Part shown: positions 58,545 to 64,000 of the stretch, piece after piece | Layout of the letters: each line of letters starts with the position of its first letter | Numbering within the stretch: position 1 is the stretch's first letter | Assembly: GCA_017626055.1 (NCBI GenBank) | Contig: JAGAJM010000004.1 | Span: 62,001-126,000 of the forward strand | Reading direction: 5' to 3' | From: a bacterium | GTDB taxonomy: Bacteria; Cyanobacteriota; Vampirovibrionia; Gastranaerophilales; Gastranaerophilaceae | Length of the DNA stretch: 64,000 nt | Notes under the pieces: model-generated | Databases searched by the model: none | The model's input: only the letters and a program-made list of their open reading frames with translations | Told to the model about the DNA's origin: nothing | Made by a program: the position numbers and the translations under genes

Positions 58545-58573
58545 ATAATAATATGAGCATGCCAAAAAATCAA
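58545..58573 (-). promoter_or_regulatory. Promoter of rpsO
   Basis: On the minus strand TTGATT (58568-58573), 17 bases and TATTAT (58545-58550). The -10 is 57 bases from the ATG, giving a leader of about 50 bases. Confidence 0.7.
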
Positions 58574-58631
58574 GGGGGTTGTAATAATCCCGAAACCTTT
58601 TGTAATCATGCTTTACATGATTTCCAAAAGA

Positions 58632-58657
58632 AACCTCCGACTCTTTGGTCGGAGGTT
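58632..58657 (-). terminator. Terminator after the Gly-zipper protein gene
   Basis: AACCTCCGAC/GTCGGAGGTT (58632-58641, 58648-58657) is a 10-bp perfect stem with a six-base loop, followed on the minus strand by TCTTTTGG. Confidence 0.85.
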
Positions 58658-58752
58658 ATAAGATTACTACACTACTTTTCTAACCTACTTTGATCTTTCA
58701 CATATATATTGAGGAATTGTTTATTAAATTTTTTTATCGACTTGTTGGTTGT

Positions 58753-59979
58753 TTAACCCCAGATTAAGCTTTTTACAAAGCCTACTCCTGCGCCGATAAC
58801 AGCACCGACTGCAGTACCTACGCCTGGAACTACTGAGCCAATAGCTGCACCGATTGCGGCACCTGATGCTGTTGATACAACTTTATCAGTATGGTCTTTT
58901 GATTCTTTTTTGTTTCCGCCATCTTTTGTTGTTGCTGTATCATATGGTTGACCTTCAGCTTCAGCTATGATTTTTACGATGTTGTCATAGTTTTTGTATA
59001 CATCGTTATTTACATATACCCAGCTATTTAGTTCTCTATCGATCGCAGCGAAGTCTTCTTTACATTTATGAAGTACGCCAGCTTCTCTAGCTCTAATCAT
59101 TAAGGCGTTCTTAATATGTTTACCAAGTTCTAGTTTTTGTGATCTAGTTGCATCGTACATAAATGCGTGCATAAATGTTTCACCGTGTTCTGCTGAGTGC
59201 ATTTCATTATATGCTAACATTACGTCAATAACATTTTCAGGTGTGATGTTTTTACAAACTTCTTCGAATGCGGCATCGTCTGTACCTGGGCCTTCTACTG
59301 CATTGTAGAATTGCTCAGCCATAAGTAAGCCCTCATCTGAGAATGTTGCATAGTCTGCAAGACCATCGCCATCTTCATCATTTTCAACTACTGTATTTCC
59401 GTTTTCGTCAACTGTTTTTCCGCCTGTTGTTTTTGGAGCTTCACCAGGTGCACCTACTTTTGAGATATCAGCGATGATTGCTCGGATATTTTTCTCGATA
59501 GCCGCAGCTTTTTTGTATAAATCAGATGGTTTTAAGTTTGTTTCTGCTGATAGATCATTTAGTTTTGTTTCTTCTTCAGTTAGTCTATCAATAAGTTTAT
59601 TAATTACTTGTTGTTGTTGTTTAGTATAGCCGTCATCTAATAACATTGAATTTAGGCGTTGTTTAGCCATTGCAATTGTTTGCAAGTTTGTATTGATTGT
59701 TTGGGCAGCAAGGTTACCAGATACTCTTTCACCTGTTTGTTGCATACCTGTCATAAATGGGTTATTTGTGCTTGGAGTGTAACCCCAGTTGTTAAGAATT
59801 GGTTGATTGTAAGCACCATTTAGTACTGCTAATCCTTGTGGATTTAGAGCACAACCGATTGGTGCAGTCGATTGTGGATCTATTGTGAAAATTTGAGTGT
59901 CGCCACCGAAATTTGTAACGCCCATTGGTAAGTATGGATAAAATGGTACGTTTGCTTGTGAAATGTGATCAATTGTCAT
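58753..59979 (-). CDS. Lineage-specific surface-type protein with annexin-like and glycine-zipper segments, 408 aa
   Basis: Residues 1-66 form a conserved cap (VPFYPYLPMG, FGGDTQIFTIDPQS, APIGCALN) shared with the next upstream gene. A helical region (about 80-175) precedes DEDGDGLADY (201-210), a calcium-type D-x-D-x-D-G loop. Next is an annexin-like stretch, GPGTDDAAFEEVCKNI (230-245), and LAYNEMHSAEHGETF. The end (about 365-403) is a glycine zipper, ASGAAIGAAIGSVVPG...VGAVIGAGVG, likely to insert in a membrane. There is no signal peptide. GGGGA ribosome site. Whether it is a membrane or secreted factor is unknown. Confidence 0.7.
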   Translation of the reverse strand: MTIDHISQANVPFYPYLPMGVTNFGGDTQIFTIDPQSTAPIGCALNPQGLAVLNGAYNQPILNNWGYTPSTNNPFMTGMQQTGERVSGNLAAQTINTNLQTIAMAKQRLNSMLLDDGYTKQQQQVINKLIDRLTEEETKLNDLSAETNLKPSDLYKKAAAIEKNIRAIIADISKVGAPGEAPKTTGGKTVDENGNTVVENDEDGDGLADYATFSDEGLLMAEQFYNAVEGPGTDDAAFEEVCKNITPENVIDVMLAYNEMHSAEHGETFMHAFMYDATRSQKLELGKHIKNALMIRAREAGVLHKCKEDFAAIDRELNSWVYVNNDVYKNYDNIVKIIAEAEGQPYDTATTKDGGNKKESKDHTDKVVSTASGAAIGAAIGSVVPGVGTAVGAVIGAGVGFVKSLIWG

Positions 59980-60038
59980 AATTATATTCCCCGTGTTGTG
60001 TAAATTGTTCTCGTTATAATATATTATTACTGTTTGTT

Positions 60039-60290
60039 TTAGCAGTAATATCCGTATCCTAAACCAATATTGTAACTATATGGATTGTTTATCCCCCAGT
60101 TATTAACTATGGGTTGGTTAAACCAACCATTAACTGCGAGTTGACCTCCAGTATTCAGTGCGCAACCAATCGGTGCGAATGATTGTGGATCTATTGTAAA
60201 GATTTGTCTGTCTCCGCCAAAATTTGTTGTTCCCATTGGAAGCCAAGGCCAATATGGAACGTTAGCTATTGATACTGGATCAGTTGCCAT
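60039..60290 (-). CDS. Short cap-domain protein, paralogue of the 58753 N-terminus, 83 aa
   Basis: Contains almost only the cap seen in the neighbour: ANVPYWPWLPMGTTNFGGDR, IFTIDPQSFAPIGCALN, then NQPIVNNWGINNPYS and a Gly/Tyr ending GLGYGYYC. It is 59 bases upstream of the larger paralogue and co-directional, so both may be made together. The ribosome site (CGGGGA) and the spacing ATT-ATG are the same in both genes, supporting local duplication. Function unknown; the cap may be a targeting or assembly domain. Confidence 0.68.
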   Translation of the reverse strand: MATDPVSIANVPYWPWLPMGTTNFGGDRQIFTIDPQSFAPIGCALNTGGQLAVNGWFNQPIVNNWGINNPYSYNIGLGYGYYC

Positions 60291-60473
60291 AATTCTTTTC
60301 CCCGTTTTGAATTTTTATTCCCCGTACTTATATAAAAAATTTTCGCTTTGGAAAATTGCATGTCCAACCAGATTTAGCATGGTTTTTCGGCTTTTGGGAT
60401 GGTTGAAACTCAATTAAAATCTATGTTTTACGCTATGTAACATTTCTTAACAATTAGGATGTTTTATAGTTTA

Positions 60474-60482
60474 TGCTATGAT
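60474..60482 (+). promoter_or_regulatory. Extended -10 promoter of the HTH/zinc-ribbon gene (leaderless)
   Basis: TGC (60474-60476) and TATGAT (60477-60482) predict a transcription start exactly at the ATG at 60489. Confidence 0.55.
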
Positions 60483-60488
60483 ATTTTT

Positions 60489-60893
60489 ATGAAAACATTG
60501 GCAAGATTTATACAATTAAAAAGGGAAGAATTGGGCTTAACCCAGAAGGGGCTTGCAATTGCGGCAAATGTTCCATTATCTATTGTGGAAGAAGTTGAGG
60601 CTGGAAAAGAATTGTTTTTGGCTGTTACGGTAAGGCAAGCCTTAGCAAAAGTTTTAAAATGTGAGCCTGATGAGATAAAAGTTTTAGAAAAAGATATAGT
60701 GAACGATATTGTGTCGCCAGAAATTATTGAGAGTTTGAAAAAACTTATCTTAAATGGTGCTGGCGGTTTAAAATGTCCAAAATGTGGAGCTTTATTAGAT
60801 ACGAGAATTGCTAGGATGTATGATTTGGAAGATAATCTTATTTTGCATCCAAAGGCTCATTGTACAAAATGTCCGTTCCAAATTCTTTCATAA
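60489..60893 (+). CDS. Helix-turn-helix regulator with C-terminal zinc ribbon, 134 aa
   Basis: An XRE-type helix-turn-helix (LARFIQLKREELGLTQKGLAIAANVPLSIVEEVEAG pattern) is followed by a helical region and a zinc ribbon (CPKCGALLDTR...CTKCPF). The start at 60489 fits the -10; the longer frame is upstream of it. A REP-like element and tyrA follow. The target is unknown. Confidence 0.83.
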   Translation: MKTLARFIQLKREELGLTQKGLAIAANVPLSIVEEVEAGKELFLAVTVRQALAKVLKCEPDEIKVLEKDIVNDIVSPEIIESLKKLILNGAGGLKCPKCGALLDTRIARMYDLEDNLILHPKAHCTKCPFQILS

Positions 60894-60903
60894 TTAATAT
60901 TTT

Positions 60904-60935
60904 CCCAATCATAAGAGAGGGCTGAGAGAGGGTTC
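60904..60935 (+). repeat. REP-like element upstream of tyrA
   Basis: CCCAATCATAAGAGAGGGCTGAGAGAGGG-type sequence, a degenerate relative of 9391-9424 and 48381-48423. It sits directly before the tyrA ATG and its AGAGGG supplies the ribosome site. Confidence 0.55.
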
Positions 60936-60936
60936 A

Positions 60937-61689
60937 ATGAAAATAGGTGTTGTTGGTTTAGGTTTAATAGGTGGGTCGATATTCAAGGATTTAAAAGCTC
61001 TTGGATATGAGGTTATTGCTGTTTCTAAATCTCAAGATGGTGAAAATATTTATAAAAATTACGAAGTTCTAAAAGATTGTAATCTTGTATTTGTTTGTTC
61101 TGCTATGAATAAGACTCTTGAGATTTTAGATAAATTAGAAGAAATTTTAGCTCCAGAAACGATTGTTACAGATGTTTGCTCTTTGAAACAGTTTGTTTGT
61201 CAAAAGAATCGTTTATATAGATTTGTGCCATCTCACCCAATGGCAGGGACTGAACACAAAGGTTTTGAAAACTCTTTTGAGGGTTTGTTTAAGGGTGCAA
61301 AATGGGTGATTACACCTGTTTTTGGTGAATCAGTTGAACTTATAGGAATTATTGAAAAATTAGGTGCAAAACCTGTAATTACAACTCCAGAAAAGCATGA
61401 TGAGGCTGTTGCATTGATTTCTCATATGCCTATGGTTGTTGCTCAAGCTATTTTTAAAACTGCAAAAGATAATGATTTAGCTTTGGAAATTGCAGCATCA
61501 GGTTTTCGTGACATGACAAGACTTGCTATGTCTAATACTGAAATGGCAAATGATATGGTTCAGATGAACGCAGATAATATCCAAATGAGTTTGTTAAAAT
61601 TATACAAATCAATTGGCGATTTAACTAGCTCAGATTATCTTGCTCAGATAGAAGAGATTAAGTCAAATCGCCAATCGATGTTTTTATAA
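60937..61689 (+). CDS. tyrA: Prephenate dehydrogenase
   Basis: TyrA oxidatively decarboxylates prephenate (or arogenate) on the route to tyrosine. The NAD(P)-binding GLGLIGGS is at residues 7-14, and SHPMAGTEHKGF is the substrate-binding signature. AAIS-like C-terminal LISHMPMVVAQA and ASGFRDMTRLAMSN follow. At 250 residues it is the short monofunctional type. A DAHP synthase gene lies 1.8 kb away on the other strand, so aromatic synthesis genes are near but not in one operon. Confidence 0.94.
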   Translation: MKIGVVGLGLIGGSIFKDLKALGYEVIAVSKSQDGENIYKNYEVLKDCNLVFVCSAMNKTLEILDKLEEILAPETIVTDVCSLKQFVCQKNRLYRFVPSHPMAGTEHKGFENSFEGLFKGAKWVITPVFGESVELIGIIEKLGAKPVITTPEKHDEAVALISHMPMVVAQAIFKTAKDNDLALEIAASGFRDMTRLAMSNTEMANDMVQMNADNIQMSLLKLYKSIGDLTSSDYLAQIEEIKSNRQSMFL

Positions 61690-61701
61690 ATTTAGTTTAG
61701 C

Positions 61702-62175
61702 TTATGGAGTTGGGGTAGCTGGAGCTTTTGTGAAGAAGTTCTTAACTGCGTCCCAAGCTTTGCCTGCGAATTTTTTAACTGCTTCGAAGCCATTTTTAAC
61801 ACCATCTGTTACAGTTTTTACTACACCAGAGTTTTTAACTGCTGTCCATTTACCTGAAATCCAATTTCCTACATTTCTTAAAGCTGGTAATACTTTATTC
61901 GCTACAAATGGAATTTTTGCGATTTTACCACGGAAGATAAATGCTAGAGCTGCTGCTGCAACTGTTGCACCTAATGCAATCAAACCGCCTTTACCTTTTT
62001 TCTCTTGTTTTTCTGGATCATAAATACCAGGTTTAATAGTTGTAAATTCACCAGTTTTTGGATCGATGAAAATTGCATCTTTATGAGGATTAATTTTTCT
62101 ATCACTTGTAAATGTTGCTGCTGGAGCATAAGCTGTTGAATAACCATAACCTGTTGGAGCTACAAATAATGTCAT
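61702..62175 (-). CDS. Lineage-specific membrane protein with RGKI motif, 157 aa
   Basis: A polar N-terminus ends in IDPKTGEFTTIKPGIYDP, then a hydrophobic helix GLIALGATVAAAALAFIF, then RGKIAKIPFVANKVLPAL and a lysine-rich amphipathic helical end (VKNGFEAVKKFAGKAWDAVKNFF). The order DP-K...YDP...TM...RGKI-x-x-IPF is the same as in the neighbour at 62383. AAAGGA before the ATG. No signal peptide. Function unknown. Confidence 0.7.
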   Translation of the reverse strand: MTLFVAPTGYGYSTAYAPAATFTSDRKINPHKDAIFIDPKTGEFTTIKPGIYDPEKQEKKGKGGLIALGATVAAAALAFIFRGKIAKIPFVANKVLPALRNVGNWISGKWTAVKNSGVVKTVTDGVKNGFEAVKKFAGKAWDAVKNFFTKAPATPTP

Positions 62176-62327
62176 AATACACTTTTCCTTTCTAACCTTA
62201 TCAATAATTTAAATAAAAAAATTTTAACCTACATGTATATAAAGTCATGTGCCTCGGCAGAATTGACATGTTTGGTGGGAATTGTAATAAAAGTTAACAT
62301 TCTTATAAATACTGATTTAACAAGCGA

Positions 62328-62359
62328 AACGGCGATTTATGTACACATAAATCGCCGTT
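62328..62359 (-). terminator. Hairpin after the collagen-like repeat gene
   Basis: AACGGCGATTTATG/CATAAATCGCCGTT is a 14-bp perfect stem (62328-62341, 62346-62359). The U-run on the minus strand is weak (TTTCGCTTGTT). Confidence 0.72.
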
Positions 62360-62382
62360 CTATAAACTAAGGGATATAATTG

Positions 62383-63321
62383 TTATGCTGTTAAATTTAA
62401 TCTTGCTCTTTCCAATGCAGCTAGTGATGATTCATCTACATTATTTTGAATTTGTCTTGAAATAGCACTTGCTCGATTGGACTCAGCATTAATTCTTCGA
62501 ATTGCTGCAGCTTGTTCTGTTGTTGGTGCTTGGTATCGATGAGCTCGATTGTACGCTAATTGTTCTGCATCTGTAACAACATCATCAAGAGATCTTTGTA
62601 CCATTTGTCTGTTGTGACTATCTCGAACATGTTTAAGGTCAATACCTTTTAGTTCTTCTGGTGTTACTTTAGTTCGGACTGCAGTTGAACCTCCAGATTT
62701 AATAGTGTTAGTTGCTACTGTCGAAGTTGTATTCGTTGTTGGTGCTGGAAGTAACAATTGTGGTTTACCTCCATTTGGTGCTGGTAGCTGTAATACTGGC
62801 TTGCCTCCGTTTGGAGCTGGAAGTTGTAGTACAGGTTTACCTCCATTTGGTGCAGGGAGTTGCAATTGTGTTGGATTGTTAGGTCCAATTGGTACATTAG
62901 GTCCTATTGGTCCGTTAGGTCCAACTGGACCATTCGGTCCTGGTGTTTTTCCTTTCCCAAATAGTTTTTTGAACCAATCTACAATTTTTTGTCCAAAAGG
63001 TTTTATTTTATTTGTCCAAAATCCTTTTAACCAAGTTCCTGCATTTTTTATAAATGGTATATTCTTGATTTTACCTCTTGTTAAGAATAATAATGCTGCT
63101 GTGGCTACTGCGGTGCCTGCTGCAATAATGTTTCTTTTTGTATTATCTTTTTTTACTTTTCTATTTGGATCATAAAGACTAGGATCCCACCAAGCGATAT
63201 TTGCGCTTTTTGGATCTACGCAAAGATTACCATTTTTTGGTTTCGCTCTTTCTGCCTGTGTTGTTCCACTATTGGCTATATACTGAGAATAGCCGTAACT
63301 GCTTAAACTATCAACTGCCAT
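62383..63321 (-). CDS. RGKI-motif membrane protein with GPN and LPAPNGGKP repeats, 312 aa
   Basis: Shares with 61702 the N-terminal VDPKS...YDPN, a TM helix (IIAAGTAVATAALLFL), RGKIKNIPFIKNAG, and a basic amphipathic segment. It then has a collagen-like region (GPNGPVGPNGPIGPN) and 12-residue repeats (LQLPAPNGGKPV) encoded by 36-bp units at 62741-62860. The last 100 residues are helical and charged. The ATG at 63321 follows AAAGGG; the longer frame is not supported. Presumed surface-exposed or scaffold protein of unknown function. Confidence 0.7.
   Translation of the reverse strand: MAVDSLSSYGYSQYIANSGTTQAERAKPKNGNLCVDPKSANIAWWDPSLYDPNRKVKKDNTKRNIIAAGTAVATAALLFLTRGKIKNIPFIKNAGTWLKGFWTNKIKPFGQKIVDWFKKLFGKGKTPGPNGPVGPNGPIGPNVPIGPNNPTQLQLPAPNGGKPVLQLPAPNGGKPVLQLPAPNGGKPQLLLPAPTTNTTSTVATNTIKSGGSTAVRTKVTPEELKGIDLKHVRDSHNRQMVQRSLDDVVTDAEQLAYNRAHRYQAPTTEQAAAIRRINAESNRASAISRQIQNNVDESSLAALERARLNLTA
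62741..62860. repeat. 36-bp tandem repeats encoding 12-residue units
   Basis: Three nearly full units and a partial one begin at 62741, 62777, 62813 and 62849. They encode LPAPNGGKP-type units in the minus-strand gene. Differences are mostly at third positions. Confidence 0.88.
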
Positions 63322-63411
63322 AACAGTTTCCCTTTCTATCTTTCCCCTGTGTACTTTAATAAAGTATTTTTTTATTTCAAAATTGCTTAGATGTTGAAAT
63401 TTGAATAGAAA

Positions 63412-63445
63412 AAAAGGCTTGAAATTAAATAAAATCAAGCCTTTT
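63412..63445 (-). terminator. Terminator after the DAHP synthase gene
   Basis: AAAAGGCTTGA/TCAAGCCTTTT (63412-63422, 63435-63445) is an 11-bp perfect stem, followed on the minus strand by a T-run. Confidence 0.9.
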
Positions 63446-63473
63446 ACTAATTGTTAACAAAAATTAATATATG

Positions 63474-64000
63474 CTATTCAACATTTGAAACTGTTGTACT
63501 TTTTTCTAGATGTAGAGTTTCAATTAATGAATTTAACCTAGTGAAAACTTCTTTAAATTGTGGGATTGAAAGACTTTGCTTACCATCACTTAGAGCTTTT
63601 GATGGATTGTGGTGAACTTCAACCATAACTCCGTCTGCTCCAACAACTAAGCCCGCTTTTGCCATTGGTTCAATTAAATATCTTTGACCTGTGCCATGGC
63701 TTGGGTCAACAATTATTGGTAAATGTGAGTATTTTTTAATAACTGGAACGGCTGAAATATCAAGTAAGTTCCTAGTAAATGCACTATCAAAACTTTTTAA
63801 TCCACGTTCGCAAAGGATAACTTTTTCGTTTCCGTTGTACATAATGTGTTCTGCTGCAAGTAAAAATTCTCTAATTGTACTTGATGCTCCACGTTTTAGG
63901 ATAACTGGTTTATCACATTGACCAACAGCTTTTAATAGTTTGAAATTTTGCATATTTCTTGCGCCGATTTGAATAACATCAGCGTATTTGCACACAAGTT
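63474..64000 (-). CDS. 3-deoxy-7-phosphoheptulonate synthase, start beyond the window edge
   Basis: DAHP synthase joins PEP and erythrose 4-phosphate at the first step of aromatic amino acid synthesis. The visible C-terminal part shows CDKPVILKRGASSTIREFLLAAE, LCERGLKSFDSAFTRN, LPIIVDPSHGTGQR and GADGVMVEVHHNPSKALSDGKQSL, typical of the AroF/KDO8P-like type I-beta family. The frame is open to the window edge, so the start lies beyond it and the GTG at 63995 is not a start. It lies near tyrA but on the opposite strand. Confidence 0.94.
   Translation of the reverse strand, partial: LVCKYADVIQIGARNMQNFKLLKAVGQCDKPVILKRGASSTIREFLLAAEHIMYNGNEKVILCERGLKSFDSAFTRNLLDISAVPVIKKYSHLPIIVDPSHGTGQRYLIEPMAKAGLVVGADGVMVEVHHNPSKALSDGKQSLSIPQFKEVFTRLNSLIETLHLEKSTTVSNVE

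Noticed and set aside
62268-62295. TTGACA with TAATAA 16 bases later on the plus strand
   Set aside because: A fair promoter match, but no plus-strand gene follows; it could only drive an antisense transcript, which I cannot support.
62705-63175. 156-codon plus-strand frame with Gly/Pro/Cys repeats
   Set aside because: It is antisense to the repeat region of the minus-strand gene, where the repeat composition suppresses stops; no ribosome site or promoter fits.
1-64000. tRNA genes, rRNA genes, CRISPR arrays, insertion sequences
   Set aside because: No T-loop/acceptor pairs, regularly spaced repeats or transposase-like frames were seen on either strand by eye. A covariance-model or HMM search would be decisive.

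Overview
The window is a low-GC (roughly one third G+C), gene-dense bacterial chromosome segment. No tRNA, rRNA, CRISPR array, IS transposase or prophage structural cluster is recognisable, and no gap without a gene exceeds 300 bases. I infer an uncultured gut-type relative of the Cyanobacteria (Vampirovibrionia/Melainabacteria, order Gastranaerophilales). The clues are the prepilin leader style at 3421, Gram-negative envelope genes (a family 9 heptosyltransferase-like enzyme), the MEP isoprenoid pathway (ispD, ispF), the SepF/YggS pair and the [FeFe]-hydrogenase maturases hydG and hydF, which imply anaerobic fermentation. This assignment rests on recognition, not on a database search.

Layout. 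1-6800: end of the primary sigma factor gene, an L,D-transpeptidase, a ribbon-helix-helix regulator, a membrane-anchored Hsp20-like protein, ruvC, a pseudopilin, mtnA, and a small divergent regulator module flanked by a 42-bp direct repeat. 6800-15200: leuS, rsmD, a family 9 glycosyltransferase, a GGDEF/HD-GYP-like protein, thiL, ispD. 15200-21000 (minus strand): a tight operon murC-murB-ddl-ftsQ-polyprenyl synthase-lepB for cell wall, division and secretion. 21100-34300: two GNAT-like paralogues, holA-holB, plsY, mutL, an orphan DNA methyltransferase, a large lineage-specific coiled-coil protein, glucokinase, class II aldolase, ffh. 34300-36600: a very AT-rich island with a possible effector and two paralogous membrane proteins, preceded by a perfect 28-bp palindrome. 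36600-50100: sepF-yggS, a DUF2023 gene divergent from a ZIP transporter, rplI, a one-carbon group (MetE/MtaA-like protein, CooC-like ATPase, folD), a beta-lactamase-fold hydrolase, a phosphopantetheinyl transferase, glmU, hydG, Nudix, HAD and ispF. 50100-64000: lineage-specific membrane and surface-type proteins on the minus strand (a three-gene operon with an attenuator-like leader, RGKI-motif proteins, a Gly-zipper protein with an annexin-like segment) mixed with a two-component pair, an acyltransferase, hydF, rpsO, tyrA and a partial DAHP synthase gene.

Most annotated genes are housekeeping. The unusual content is the set of unrecognised families and the regulatory architecture: many promoters have an extended -10 (TGT-TAnnAT) placed so that transcription should begin at or within a few bases of the start codon, suggesting frequent leaderless mRNAs. 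One promoter is a perfect inverted repeat that appears to serve two divergent genes. Two short intergenic repeat families are present, one of which supplies the stop codon of a Nudix gene.
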